NCBI RefSeq assembly: GCF_020740795.1
Contig: NC_067305.1
Location: 992,001 to 1,056,000, forward strand
From: Apus apus
Lineage: Eukaryota; Chordata; Aves; Apodiformes; Apodidae
Direction: 5' to 3'
DNA length: 64,000 bases
The notes under the pieces are model-generated. The model worked only from the letters and a program-made list of their open reading frames with translations, made no database searches and was not told the origin of the DNA. This document shows, piece by piece, positions 11,911 through 25,048 of the stretch. The stretch's first letter is position 1; each line of letters starts with the position of its first letter. The position numbers were made by a program, and so were the translations under genes.

Positions 11911-14843
11911 TCAGAGCAGAAAGCTCAGGTTGGAGCCAGTTCCTTCAGTCTTGGGAGAGACCTTTTCTTCAGGGTGTCACTGGGGCAGGACCAGGGACCT
12001 CTCTTCCAATGTGGGATAGGACAGGCAGCTCTCACCAGAACACCGGGGATACACCAGGGGTGGAAAATGCCCCCAGTTCTTGGCAGTGGAAAGCCCAGGC
12101 TGGACAAAGTTAAAATGAAGTCTGATCTCCCAAGAAACAGCTCAAACTGCCCAAAAGCTGCAGCTGCTCGTGCAGGATCCCGGGGTTCAGGGGCTGCACA
12201 GGGGGACGTGGGTCCCAGCTCACACAGCCATGACTGGCCTGGGGCAGAGTGAGGTGTTGCCAACGTCTTGCAACCACAGAGCAGCACTGGATGTACAGAC
12301 CTGGCAAACCAAGGCAAGTACCACTGTCAGCACCCAGCACCAGCACCCCATGCTAGGACCACACCAAGTGCTCATCCCAGGACTTAGTAGGATCAACACC
12401 CAGAACCATTCCCGTACCAATAATCCTCAGAGCCAGCACCAATACCCAACACTGACCCCCAGCATCAAAGCACTGATGCCCAACACCATCCCCAGCAAAA
12501 CACCCCCTACTAGTACCAGTGCATGAGGCACCAGTGTCCCAGCTGTCAGGCCATCAAAAAAGTTTAGCATTTGTCCCATTCCCACAGAGACTTTCCCAGC
12601 TACTCATCCCTGATGAAGGAAAAGGAATAAACAACATCCACAATTCAGGGACAGGGGCTGGGGTTGGGCACAAGCCCTCTTCTGGCCTGGAGCTGGGCTG
12701 GATTGGGGCACCTCCTGCATGTCAGCAGAGAGCCACAAGAACTGTTACTCCCTGAACACCCTGAGCACCCTGGGGCCACCACATCCCCCCACGCCTGCGC
12801 CGGCACCTGGCTGGGCTCTCTGGAGGAGAGGAGCTCACGCAATAACCCTCTGCCAGGCACTCGATGCCTTCAGTGCTTTATGAATATTGTAACAAGGCCG
12901 TTCCTTTCATCTCTGCTTCCTTCCACGGAGCCCCAAACCTGCTGCACATTCATTTCCACCTCACGATTCCTCTTAATTATTTAAACTCGCCTTCCCGAAA
13001 GCAGAGCCCTTCCATTATCTCTCTTTCCTCTGTGGTACACACGGAATTTGGGGACTTGCAAATCCACTTGACTTCCCTGCGTGCGTGCAAAGCAGCAGGT
13101 TTGCTCTGGTTCCCCTCCCCACTCCCCTCCAGCCTGATCCCAGTGGAAGCAGAGCATCCGTGCTTCTCCCTGGGGTCCCGGATGGTGTTTCCCAGCGTGA
13201 CTTTGATGGTTGCCACTGCTCTTCTTGCCACCAGCCCCACCCGAGGCCTCGCAGGGAGCCGGCTGCTCCTCAGCCACGTTGCACCAACGCTGTTCACAAG
13301 CTGCGCATGAGATGCTGGAAGGATCCCTTGCTGCTCTGTTGCCTGCTCTCATCAAAGATAAAAACACCTGAGAGGGCTCCCTGTGGGGTAGGTCCCATCC
13401 CTCAAATGAAACATCCTCAATTAATTGCCTTTTAAATAGATGGTAGGAATGCTGAACACAGCTCCCCCAAATACTTGAAGATAGAGCCTGGGGGCTTGAA
13501 AAGCTGTTGGAAGGATGCAGTTTCAAATAACATTGATGCATAATAATTCCTTCTCCATCTACTTCTGAAAGGTGGCAGCTGCCTTGGAGCTCTGCCACTT
13601 GTGTCCTTGCACCCCAGGGACACCCCTGTGCTGCCGGGATCTGGAAAGGGAGGAGTTTGATGGAGCTGAGGGGGATGCTGGTGGGATGTGGGAGCTGTGG
13701 GAGGGGGTGACTCAGCCGGGTTTGACGCATTTTTCTCTTCTCCTGTCATGCCTGAACCTGCTGGCTTCTCCACAGCTGCTGGGAACTGGCTGCATCCCCC
13801 TGCCCTTCACTGCCCGTGGCCAGGCGTGAGGCCGTTCACTGGAGAAACACACCCTCGGTCAATGCCAGTTTTCCCCTTCCTCCTGCTACTTATGGATTAT
13901 TCTCTAGTTGACTCGTACCCCCACTCACGGTCTCTTGATTTGGCCTGTCCTCTCCAAGGACACTGTGGGAGGGTTGGGGTTTTCTCATCCCACTGAAGGG
14001 GGATGAGGATGGTGAAATGTGCAGTGTGTGCCTCATGGACTGGCCACCTCCACCACCAGCACGTTATTCCTGGTACTATTACTCGTTCGTGCATTTACTG
14101 GCACAGACCTGCTGGCTGGAAATGGGGTGCAGGCTGTGAGGGGATGCCAGGGTGGAGGGGCTGTCAGAGCCCTCAGCCTCCAACACCAACAGCACAGCAG
14201 GGAGACTCCACTCCAAGCAGCACCTGGCTTCATTAACCCCCCAAAATAATCCAACAGGAGCACGTGGGACACCTCCAGGGCTGAGGCAGGAGTATCTACC
14301 AGTCCTGGGGTGGACACCAGCAAGTGCTACAGCAGCATCACTGATCTGTGACCTTGTGACACCAGCCTTGCAGGAGACCCGTTGCTTCCCAGCCCCCCAG
14401 CTCGTTTCATGGCTGATCCCCAGCAGTGGGACCCCCCGCACGACGCAGCTGGGCCCAGCACTCGCTTCTGTGCGTCACTCCCTGAATTAATCATCAGCCC
14501 TGCTCTGCGCTGGGCTCCTTACTTAAAGAGATTTTTACACATTAAAAATTAACAACACTAAATGATTGATGGCCGGGCACCCCCGCACCCTGCACTCTGC
14601 AGCAGAGCTCAGATCACTCCAGCTTTGCTTTCCCTGAGGGCTGCCACCTGTCCTTGGCCACAGCCATTCCCTCCACTGCTTTGGGCATCATCTGTGGGAG
14701 AAAACCAGCCTGGCAGTCACCCCATAAAAAGGGACCATTAGCTACATAGAGCTGCTGTTGGTCTGCTGGAGATATTTTCAGTGCTGCATCCTCAGGGCCC
14801 TGGGACGAGCCCATTACGGCAGTCACCTGCAGGGAAGGGATCA
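11911..14843. other. Intergenic, possible regulatory patches
   Basis: No gene recognised. A degenerate CAGCACC/CCAGCACC-rich tract lies at 12310-12520. AT-richer patches at 12880-13040 (TTTATGAATATTGTAAC, CTCTTAATTATTTAAAC) and 14470-14575 (CTGAATTAATCATC, TTAAAAATTAACAAC, TGATTGATGG) are candidates for homeodomain-rich non-coding elements; this is inference only. Confidence 0.3.
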
Positions 14844-15170
14844 CAGAATACCAGACTGGTTTAGGTTGGGAATGACCTTAAAGATCATCCAGTCCCACCC
14901 CCTGCCATGGGCAGGGACACCTCCCACCAGCCCAGGCTGCTCCAAGCCCCATCCAACCTGCCCTTCAACACTGCCAGGGATGGGGCAGCCACAGCTTCCC
15001 TGGGCAACCTGGGCCAGGCTCTCCCCACCCTCACAGCAAAGAATTTCTTCCTAATATCTCATCCAAAACTGCCCTCTTTCAGCTTGAAACCGTTCCCCCC
15101 TTGTCCTGTGACTCCAGGCCCTTACAAAAAGTCTCCCTCAGCTCTCCTGTAGCCCCTTCAGATGCTCTGC
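14844..15170 (-). mobile_element. CR1 LINE 3' fragment, minus strand
   Basis: Complement of the CR1 3' end. It starts with ATCACAGAATACCAGACTGG, then AGATCATCCAGTCCCACCCC, then the strongly conserved block beginning CATGGGCAGGGACACCTCCC. It belongs to the same near-identical subfamily as the copies at 11.0, 56.9 and 62.0 kb. Confidence 0.9.
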
Positions 15171-15419
15171 CCTGCACAGACACCAGGGCTGCTTGCTGGC
15201 TCCACGTGCGCGCAGCCACAGGAGCAGCAGAGCTGCGTGCTCAGGACTGGGCAGTGCAGCTGGGGGCTTCTGCTCCCGTCCGCCCCATGACTCCATCTCT
15301 TTGTGTCACCCTGTGCTGTGGACGGGGATTTGGGAGCTGCCACTGAGGGGCTGCGCAGATCAGGGTGGGGGACAAAAAGCTGCTTTGCCCTGGCCTAGGC
15401 TGTGTGGCCTCTTGTTCCC

Positions 15420-15800
15420 CCGTCACTGCCCACCACGCGGGGGGGGCTTGTCCTCAGCCTCCGGGGGCTTATCTCCAGCCCCCCCCATGCCCTCACTTCC
15501 AGCACCCACCCGCTCGGGCACCCCCTGCACCCCTCTTGGCCCGCACCCTGTGCGCGCACCCCCTCCGCAGCCCCGCACCCACCGTCTCACCCGCCCGTGC
15601 CCCCACCTCCAGCCCCCCGCACGCCCCCCGCCCCAGCCCCCCAGGACCCCTCGCTCCGCAGCGGTTCCCGGGCCGGCACCGCCCCCTCCCGGCCGCCCCG
15701 CAGCCCCGCGGGGGCTGGTGCCGCCGCTCCCGGCAGCGGGAAGGGGCGACGGGGACACAGAGGACCGGAGGGCTTGGCTGGGACGGGGCTGGGGGGCGGC
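15420..15800. promoter_or_regulatory. CpG-rich stretch with no assigned gene
   Basis: Very GC-rich, with many CpG dinucleotides between about 15520 and 15790 (GCGGTTCCCGGGCCGGCACC, CCCGCGGGGGC). This fits a CpG-island promoter. I could not identify an associated coding exon on either strand; several frames are open only because of the base composition. It could serve an unrecognised gene or a non-coding transcript. Confidence 0.35.
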
Positions 15801-18800
15801 TTCGGGATTGCAGATCTGGAGGTGTGAGCCCAGGGTCACCCCCAGCCTGTCCGCCCCCCACCTCGTCACTTTGTCACCCCTTCAGCCTGTAACCCCCTCA
15901 CACCATCAGCCCCTCACCCTGTCACCCCCTCATCCTGACACCCCCTCACGGCTGTTCCTGCTGGCTGCCACAGCCCTACCCCAAAGCCCCCCCAGCCCCA
16001 GCCCTGGAGGTTCACACTGGGTGGGACCCCGATGTCCTGCCCACCTGGACAGTGAGCCCGACACCTCCTCCCGTGCACCCCCAGCCCCAGCTCTGCCATG
16101 GTGCTCTGCTCCCAACCCAACCACCCTCACCACCACCTCTGCTCCCCCCTGCCCAGTGAAAAGGGGGGCTCGGGGCCCTTCAGGCACCCCGTGGCATTGC
16201 CACGCTGCTCAGAGTGGAGCTGGGCTGGCGGCACCAGCCACTGCCCTGGTGCTCAGCAAGGATTTTGCTGCTGAGCCCTTGGAAGCTGCATCAGCTTGGG
16301 GGGACATTTCCTCAGCTTCACCCTCCCCCTGCAATGCCCAGAGTCTGTGTTGCATCCTCCCAACACACATTAGCTGTTAACAAACGTCCCTCAGTTCAGG
16401 TGTCTGCCCCTGCTGGGTGTCAGTGCTGCTGAGTGTCCCGTGCTGAGGGACACGTCTGAAGGGCACCCACGGGTGCTGCTCCACGAGGGCCAGAGCAGTG
16501 TCCTGCCACCCACAGTGCTGAGCCTGGATGGTGCTGGTTGTGCTGCCGGTGCTCCCCTGCCCCACCTCCTGTGGTTGCAGGGCCAGATTATGTCGTCCCT
16601 CTTGTCTTGCTCCTCCAGGGAGGGGAGACACAGGTCCTGCATGTCTGGCTGTTTTTCCATGTCCTGTGGGGCTGTCCCTGTCCTGGTAGTGCAGGCTGGC
16701 TTGGGCCAGCAAGTTAGGAGTCCCTGACTTCACCATGCATCATCTGCGGGGAAAAACTCATATAGACCTATAGGTCCTTGCTGGCAAAGAAAAAAGCAGG
16801 TGGGTGCCAGCACCAGGGCTGTTTCCCTCCCTGCCGCGGTGGCCTGGATGCCTGGAACAGGCCGGGAGGGAGCTCTGGGAGGTGCTGGCAACGGTGCAGT
16901 ACTTGGAGAACCTGTTCCTGTCCATTGGTTGGGGTGGGAAGTTCCAGGAGGGATTCAAGCAAAGGAAGCCAAGGCGAAGGTGCTGCCAGGAGGAGGATTC
17001 AGGCTCCAAACCAGGCCACGAAGGGGCAGGAGCAGGAAAGCTCATTTCCTTGGCCCCGCTCCGCTGCCGCCGGCTCAATGGCTCCATTGTACGCAGGGAC
17101 CAGATGTGCCGCCTGGGGCGGCAGCACAGAAAGGCTTTTCTGCTGCCTCTCAATGGCAGATCTGTGCCGCTGCTGCCGGGAAGGTCCTGCTGCTCCGCCC
17201 CGGCCCTCGCCAGACCCCGGGCCCGGGGGGCGCCGGGCGGAGAAGGACGCTCTGTGTGCCCAGACACGCGGCATTTCTCGGCTCCGCTGGAAATATCACA
17301 ACGGAGTCGGATTCCATCAGCCCCAGGGCTGTGGAGATGGGGGGAGCAGAGGGCTGGAAATGGCTGGAAATAGCTCCCTGTGGAGAGACTGAGAGGTTAG
17401 TTTGCTGGTGGCTGTGACAGGGTAGAGGGACATCCGCTGGGCAGGACATTCCCTCTTTGTCCTAAGGACTTGGCTGGCATGTCTGCTGGGTGCTCGATGG
17501 CAGAAAGCCCAGGATAAGGTGGTATTTTAGGGCTGGTTTTTCCCCTGGGGGACACCCATCCCCATCCTGCTTTGCAGGGTGAAGGCACAAGCTGGACATC
17601 GGTGGGCGAAGCTGAGCCCATGTCACCCACCAGGTGATGGGGACATGTGTGTCCCCATGCAGGACAGTGTCCTCCCCTCTTGCCAAGAGCTGGGGATGTT
17701 GGAACTGGACTGGGGGTGCTGCTCCTATGCAAGAGCCTCTCCCACTTGGGCAGGGCAGCAGCCTGGAGTCCATCCAGCTGCAGGACCGACCCTGAGGTGG
17801 CAGGAACTTGCACCAGCAGACATCCTCCCTAACTGCCCCCTCCCGGGACTGACCCCATTTGGAGACAATCAGAGTGGCACTTGTTTTCAAAACACATTTT
17901 GCAGCCTGCTGGCTACGGATGGACAGAGGGATGCAGCCCAGGGGCACCAAAAGAAAAATGCCCATTTTTAAGGAGTGCTGATTTTAAGCCAAGGTCCCAA
18001 CTTTTCAAGGCACCCCAGGCTGCAAACCCTCTGTGGGTCTGGGGACCTGGAAAATCCCAGACCTGGGAGTGTCCTGCTGGCAGTTCCCACTGACCGTTGG
18101 GGAGTGTTTGTGGACACGTAACGGCAGGAAGCCACCGGCTGGTGGGGCAGGTCCCCCCCAGTTGCTGCTGGCAGGTCTGGCCTCTGGCCAAAGCAAATCC
18201 TGGCTGCCAAAAGCCCGCGTGGCATTTTCCTCAGCCCTGATAAGGCTGAGCTGCAAATGCAGCCACAAACAAAAGCCATTCCAGCCCTGCCCAGGCTGGT
18301 TGGGTGCTGTGCCAAGCGCGGGAAATATTTCCTGAGATAAAAACCTGCGCCTGCTGTGCCACATGGGCACGAAATGTCACCTGCAGCCGGCTAGATCAGA
18401 GGGGACAAGGGACAAGGACACCCTGCACCTGGGTGAGGGCTGGTCTTGCAATGCCACACTGGGGACAAGAGGGCTCACAGGGCAACACACATCTGGGGGG
18501 TATAGGAGGGGGTGGCATGGAGCAGGAGGTCTCCAGGCAGCAGGTGACATTGCAACTGTTCTGTATTTGATGCAGCTGCCACAGCACAGCCCTACATCAT
18601 GTTCAAGGGGGTCCGTGGCGGGTGATGGGGTGCTGGGAGATGGCAAGAGGGGAAGCTATTGGTGCAGGGTCTTTGGGGGGGGCTGTCCTGCCATTGGGGT
18701 ACAACCTCCCGCAATGGCTTCAGCCTCTGCCACCAGCCCCTTCATGCCAGCCTAGCCAGGTCTGAGCCCAGTGTGGGCGCCCGGCAGCCCCTTGAGGACC

Positions 18801-21295
18801 CTTCCCCAGCTCTCCAGCTGGGGAACCTGCTCCTGCTCTGCTCTCTGGACCATTGTTTTGCTGCAGCATCCTGGCGGGAAGGATTCAAGCTGAGAGGCCA
18901 CAAGAGGAAACAGCTTCCCATCCGCTCCCAAACCTGTGGGTGGAAAACAAGAACACCCAGCTGTGGGCAGGACATCTGGGCCTGCAGGAGGGAAGCATAC
19001 TGGGCTGGTTTACTTTATTTGTGCAGCATGGAGGTGTTCATACCACTTTCCTACGGGGCCCTGCTGGCCTTGGCCCGTGTGTCCCAGCCCATGAACAGCC
19101 AGCCCAGCCCAGCAGCCAAGCCATGGAGAGGAGATGGAGCCAGAAGCTGGGCTCAAGCAGGCACAGCAGAGCTGGAGCTAGTGGACATGAACTCAGGGAA
19201 GTCAGGAAAGGGCTGGAACACTTCCCACTGGCTGCTTCTCCATGTGCACCCTGAGCCCACATGGCTTCTCCTAGCTGTGGGTTACCAGGCAGCCATGGAT
19301 ACCCAGGGCTTTGGAAGCCTGCTGCCTGCAGAGGGGCCCAGGGTGCCCAAACGTTTGGGATCCCACTGCCCAGGGAGCAGAGTTGTTCAGAGCTGCAGCG
19401 AGCAGGATGGCTTGAGCTGCAGCCCTTCCCCAACAGCATTTTTCAGACTCTTTCCATCCAAGTGCTACTTGAACAAGGCAGGGTGACAACAAAAGCTTGC
19501 TTGCTGACCACTGAGAGCCTGGCCAAGCTTTGTGTGCTTTCTTGCATGTCGACACCACTTGGTTCCTGCACTGGATGTGGAGGGACTTGGACACAGCCTG
19601 TTCTGTCGGTCTGCACCATTTTCAGCTCCCAGGGCGGTGTTCCCCAGCACCCTGCAGGGCAGCACCCTGCAGGGCAGCACCCTGCCACGCTAGTGCGTGT
19701 CACAACACAGATGCACACACATGTACTCCCTTTCCTTTTTCACAGGGAAAGTTTTGAGACCACCTTCTGGACCAAAAATAGCTTTTAAATGTGTCTCAGT
19801 TACTGAAAATCCATCTGGTCCTGGAAGTTTTTGTTCAGACAGATCCTCTTGGGAGGGTCAGGACCACTTTCCATGTCCAGTGTGAGGTCCAGCTCCAGGG
19901 ATGGCTCTGCTGGGCCCTGCCATGATGCCATGGAAGTCTTCAGACAGTTGAACTACAACATTCCAGCACCAGAAAACTGTCGGGTTTTGTTTACAAAACA
20001 GCCCCTATAGCAGCAGCTGAAGCCTGGCCAGGCCCCCTCACCCCTCCATGCAGGCTCACGAGAGAGATGCTGAACACAAAAAGCTCGGTCCCAGGCTGTG
20101 GCAAATCCCTGATCCTTACTGGAGCTCAGCATCCAGGTGTGAAATCACCCACCTGAACATCGGCAAACCTCGGCTGCACCTCGCACAGGCGGCAGCAGCA
20201 GCAAAGCTGGCGGGCGCCGTCACTTGCCTCCCAGCGCGGGATCGGCCGCGGCTGCCGGGCAATGCCCGCCCAGGCAGGTGCCACAGCTCGGACCGGTCCC
20301 GCATCCGCATCCCTGCCCGGGGGTGAAGCCACCGCGCCGTCCAACAGCCGAGAGCGGGGGAGAGCTTTTCTCTGTGATGTCTCCAAGATGCAAGTTGTGA
20401 TTTACATGAGGTTGGAACACCAACAAGTCCTTGTGACTCCTGCAGCCGTGGCTTTGTCTTTGAGCTCTGCAGAGTTTCCGCAGCAAACCCGGCGTGGCTG
20501 CGGGGACCCGGCTGCCTGCCCTGCCCTGCCCAGCGGGCAGTGAATCAACAGGAGCCGCGCTCTTCTAGACCTCCTCTGGAGGCAGAAGGATGGCATGAAG
20601 TCACTGCCGTTACCACAGGATGCTGCCAAAGCCAAGTATGTAAATGGTTAGAGAGGGACGAGGTCTGTCGGTGGAGGTAGATCCATTAGGGCTATTCAGG
20701 GACTTCCGTCCGGATGCAAACCCCTGCTCAGGAAGTCCCCAGGCTGGCAGCCGGCAGCAGGAGGGACACTGGGAAGCACATCTTGTTTCTCCTGCTCTTC
20801 CTGTGAGTAGTGTTACAGAAGAACCAGCCGTGACAAATCATCCGGGGGTTCAGCAGCTGAGGAGGAGAGGAAAAGCAGAAGTCCTTGTTGAGGGTTTCAG
20901 CGCTGCAAGGACTTGGAGCAGCTAGTGAGGGCAAGTTTTAAGGTGTGAAACTGCCAGGGGTCCCTGTGGGGTGGAGGACAGCCTCGGTGGCTGAGCCACC
21001 AGCACACGAAGCAGGCGGGGAAGAAAGCTGGCAAGAAAAGGAGACAAACAGCCTGCTGCTGGGACCAGGGAGGGCTGCCAAAAACCCAGCGGGGCCAGGC
21101 CCAGGGAGCCCGGCCAGAGCGAGCAGCACAGGCCTCCCAGCCCTGGGTGGGATGAGGCAGCACAAGGGGGGCCAAGCAGGCTGGGGGTGGGGTGACCTGT
21201 ATGTGGGGGGACAGAGTGAGGCAGGGAGCTGGACTCCAGCCACCAGCAGGCCCCCAGCCCACAGCAGTGCTGAGCTTGGGCAGGGGATACCCCAC
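15800..21295. other. Intergenic, no gene recognised
   Basis: The long open frames here are composition effects in GC-rich DNA. A degenerate TCACCCCNTCA-type minisatellite lies at about 15834-15960. Three copies of a 15-bp AGCACCCTGCAGGGC unit lie at 19646-19686. A moderately CpG-rich patch lies at 20160-20360. I looked for the fibrinogen-like domain of ANGPTL4, the human neighbour of KANK3, and did not see it. Confidence 0.35.
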
Positions 21296-21570
21296 TGCCA
21301 GGGTGACAGGGACTGGGGATCTCCCTTTCTCCAGGGTGAGCAGGGATCATCTGGGGTAACCAGGGCAGGGACCCCCAAGCCTTGTGTGATAGGGGCAGGG
21401 GACCCCCAGCCGTGGGATGATTTGAGCAGGGGACGTCTCCCTTCCTGAACTCACTGGAACAAGGGACACCCCTTTCTCAGGGTAACTAGGACAGGGGAAT
21501 CCTGGGGTGACCAGAGCAGGGGACACCCCTTCCCCCGGGTGACCGGGATGGGGGATGTCCCTCCCCGGAG
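21296..21570. repeat. Degenerate minisatellite upstream of the KANK3 promoter
   Basis: Irregular repetition of words such as GGTGACCAGAGCAGGGGAC and GGGTAACTAGGACAGGGGA, with units of roughly 35-45 bp and considerable divergence. It abuts the CpG island on its upstream side. Confidence 0.5.
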
Positions 21571-21599
21571 GGGGGAACGGATACCCCCTCTCCCGAGGA

Positions 21600-22400
21600 A
21601 TGCGGGAACCCCCGTGCTAGGGATGAGTGGGGATGCCGCCCGGGGGCGGTGCCCGTCCCGGCAGGGGCCCGGGGGCGATCGCCGCCCGCCCCCGCCCCGC
21701 CCCGGCCCCGCTCCCGCCCGGCCCCGCTGCCGGCCCGCCCCGCTGCAGCCAGAGCCGGCGGGCCCGGGACGGCGGCCCCGCGCGGGGGCCCGGCTGCAGC
21801 CCAGACGCCCGACGACAAGGTGAGGGGCGGCGGAGCCGGGCAGGGCCGGGCCAGGGGGGTCGGGCGGGCGCCGGCGGCTCCGGGAGCGGCTCCGGTGGCG
21901 GCGGCTCGTCGCGGGGGCTCATCCAGTTCTCGGCGCCCCGCAGGGCCCTCGGAGCCGCCGCCGGCGCCCGGGGCCCGCCGAGAGGCCGCTCCCGAGCCCC
22001 CGGGACCGCGGCGGGGCGGGGCGGTCCTGGCATCCTCAGCTTCGGTGTCTTCGCCCGGGAGCGGGAGCGGGAGCAGGAGCGGGGCTCTGCCCGCGCCCAG
22101 GAGGTGCCGGTGCCTGCGGCTCCGGGCCGTCGGGGCCGGGCTGGGCTCCCACCCCGGCTGGCGGGGGCGCGGAGTCGCCGGATGGGGCTCCGGGGCTGGG
22201 GGCGGGCGCCCCGACGTGCGGCGGTGTGCGGGGTGCTGCGGGCACCGGGGTGCTGCGGGGCTCCTGGGGCGCTGGGGACCTGCAGTGCTGGGGCTGCTGC
22301 CGGCCCCTTTGGGGTGCGGAGGGGTTCGGGATGCTCCCTGGCACGCACACAGCCTGGGGCTGTGCCTGCGTGTGCCCGGGCTGTGCCTGCACACCCTGGG
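21600..22400 (+). promoter_or_regulatory. KANK3: CpG island, likely KANK3 promoter and first non-coding exon
   Basis: Dense CpG stretch with repeated GC boxes (CCCCGCCC, GGGGCGGGG). A good splice donor, GACGACAAG|GTGAGG, places a candidate exon end at 21819. No translation start links it to the KN-motif exon, so it would be a 5' untranslated exon joined over about 4.9 kb to the acceptor at 26693. This arrangement is inferred: the donor and acceptor are visible, the transcription start is not. Confidence 0.55.
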
Positions 22401-24249
22401 TGTCAGTTTAACCATTTCATCCCCGAACACCTCACAACAAGGAGATTCCAGGCCCTCGGGGCGTGTTGCCAAACCTGTGAACACACCAGCCCCAAGGGAG
22501 TCCGGGAGGTGTTGATGGGAAGAGCTGCGCCGAGGGTTTAGGGCGAGCGGTAGGTAGATGTTCTCTAGGGCACATATGGGAGCCCCATAGAGCTGTAGGT
22601 GTGACGGGGCCCGTCGAGCTGATGCCCGTGTGAGTGTGTCCATGTACGGACAATGTGCTTGTTGTCCAGGTGTTGTGTGAGCTCAGGGAGGTCCCCGAGG
22701 TGCTGGAGTAGCCCCTATGGCCTCCTGACCAACCAGGCTGACAATGATGACAACTCCAGAAATAACAGCCCAACCCTGAAATTAGCCTGTTGAGAAGAAA
22801 GAAGCGTTTCCTTTTCCTTCCCTGGGCCAGCACCGGCACACCCTCCCACACCCTCCCACACGGGACCCAGCTCCTCCAGGAGCAGCCCCAGGCTGACTGA
22901 GCAGGCACAGGGACAGTGGGTGGCACAGAACAGGCTGGAGTCCTGTACAGCCTGGGGCAGGGGTGGGGATGGGACAGTAATGGGAAGGTGTGATGAGCCC
23001 TGGATACCACCCAGCCTGCAGCACCAGCCAGGGACACTGCAGGTGATGGCCACGTGTGACAGCTGTCTCCCTGCGAGAAGCCCAAATCTCAGCAGGTCAC
23101 AGGCAGCAGAGGAAGCCGAGTGCTTGCTCAGTGGTTTCCCTTTAACTTTGGAACAGCCTCAGCCCCAGCTTCAGGACTTATCGCCTGTGTGCAGCTTCGA
23201 GGGAAGCGTGCCTGGCCGAGATAAATCAAGTCGTGCTGGCCAGGGCTGCTCTGGACTCTTTTCTTCTCACATTCCTCATGACCTCAGTGTTTTGGCTCAG
23301 GAGGAGAGCCAGGGAGAGCCCTCCCCGTGTCTGGCCCTGGCCATGCAAGTGGAGTGGCTCAGGCTGCACGGCAGCATGTGGTTGAGCTGGGGCTGGGGCT
23401 GCCCCGCTTGTGCCCCTGACAAGGGAAAGGGCTTGAATGAGTCTGGAACTTTAAAAATAGCTCCCTCAGGGCTGTTCCCTGCCAGCCCAGGGGCTTGGGG
23501 ACCCAGAGGGGGGATGTCCTATGGACGATAAGGCCCAGGGGGCTGGGGCACAGCTACTGGATGTTACTTGAGCTGTGCCAAGGTGTCCAGGCTGCCCCAT
23601 CCCCGCCATGTGGAACGGCTCCAGTTTTGGCTCCAAGTTTCCTGTGTTGGCATCAGTATGACCGCAAGAGGGGGAAACAGAGGTGCAAGCCCAGGGTGAA
23701 GTGTAACTCTGCCTCTGTGGAAATGATGGGGTCCCTGCACATCCTCCTCCTCCTGCTGCCAGACCTCCCCAAGGTGCTTCTCTTGATGCCATCCTGCTTT
23801 TCTGCAGGAACACCAGGACTAAAGACAATGCTCCTGTTTATTCCAAAGGAAGTTGGGATTGGTGGCAGGTCCCCTGCCTCCTTGAAGGTCCCTGGGCCCA
23901 GCCCCAGCAGCACCAAGCCCTGGTGCCCAGGGGAGTGGCCGAAGGTGCTGAAAAGCAGCCTTTGGCACCAAAGTGGCCGACACGGTCTTCCTCGTCGGGC
24001 CTTCAGCCCAGGTGGAGAGCGACTTCTCTTTGAACTGGTGCCGAGGTGTTGGCGGGTGGCGGGGACAAGGCTGGCTTTGTGTGGCCAGGCAGGTGCTGGT
24101 GGTGGCTGGGCTGTGGGTGTGGGGATTTAACCCTATCACTGCTGCTGCACCCTGGGCCTGTTGGCCTCCATTGCTCATCCTTGCTGGCTCAAGTCCAGCC
24201 TGCTGCTCTCCTTGCCACCCAGCCCAGCCCACCAGCAGCACAGGGGCAC

Positions 24250-24445
24250 TTTGCACACCGTGGGGTCCTCAGGCAGGTTTGCATATTGTGGGGACCCCAC
24301 AGAGGTTTGCATATTGCCTGGAGTCTGGCAGGGTTTGTGCATTGCGGGGTCCCCTACGAAGTTTGCACATGCCAGGGACCCTGTAGAGTTTTGCACATCC
24401 TGGGGACCCTGGGGCAATTAGCATGTGTTTGGGAGCCTGCAGGTC
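24250..24445. repeat. 28-bp minisatellite, seven units
   Basis: Seven consecutive units of exactly 28 bp start at 24250, 24278, 24306, 24334, 24362, 24390 and 24418. Most open with TTTGCAT, TTTGCAC or TTTGTGC, followed by a G-rich then C-rich half. No length change occurs between units although many bases differ. Confidence 0.85.
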
Positions 24446-25048
24446 CATCACCTGGCCTGGACCTTTGTTTCAGAGCTGGGTAAAGGCAGAAGCTGCTGCC
24501 CTGGGTCCAGCCCATCAAACCAAAACTAACAGGGGCCGAGAGCCCCGGGGGAGTTGCGGGAGGATCTCCAGGCTTTGGGGAGCCACACGGTTGGCAGCCG
24601 CTGCTGATGTGAGCTGGAGGGGTCGGATGAAGTGGCAGAGGGGACAAGCAGCGTGTCCCAGGGTAAGCGGAGGGGACAGTGGGGCAGTGCTGGTGGAAAG
24701 GGCACCTTTGCCATGAGTGGGAGGAGCAGAGAGCTCCAGGGTCCAGCCAAGGCAGCTTTTCCTGGCGCAGCTCCAGGCAGGACAATACCCGCCGCGGAAG
24801 GGAGCTGCCGGCCGCTTCCCCCGAGGAAACGCACCCGCTGGCTCCGGCTCCAGTTCCTCTGCCTCTTCCTCCCGTTTGATTTACAGCATGTGTGGAGCCT
24901 AGTGGGAAGTTTGTCCTGGCCTCAGCACTGTTTAATTACCTGCAGCAAGGGCTGTGCAGAGGAGAAAGCCGACTGCTTCCCAGGGTGGGAGGGACTGGAT
25001 GAGGTGGGGAATGTCTGGACCCTTCTAGGCAGCACAGGAATGGTGAGG

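Noticed and set aside
15193-16380. Open frame of 395 codons on the plus strand
   Set aside because: The region is GC-rich and proline/serine-loaded, other frames on both strands are also open, the stretch overlaps a TCACCCC minisatellite, and no known domain is visible. Composition explains it.
16778-17417. Three overlapping plus-strand open frames of 190-205 codons
   Set aside because: All three frames are open together, none matches a family I know, and no coherent splice structure surrounds them.
21486-22643. Open frame of 385 codons on the minus strand and 304 codons on the plus strand across the CpG island
   Set aside because: Several long frames on both strands are open at once because CpG-rich DNA lacks stops. 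The stretch is better explained as a promoter and non-coding exon.
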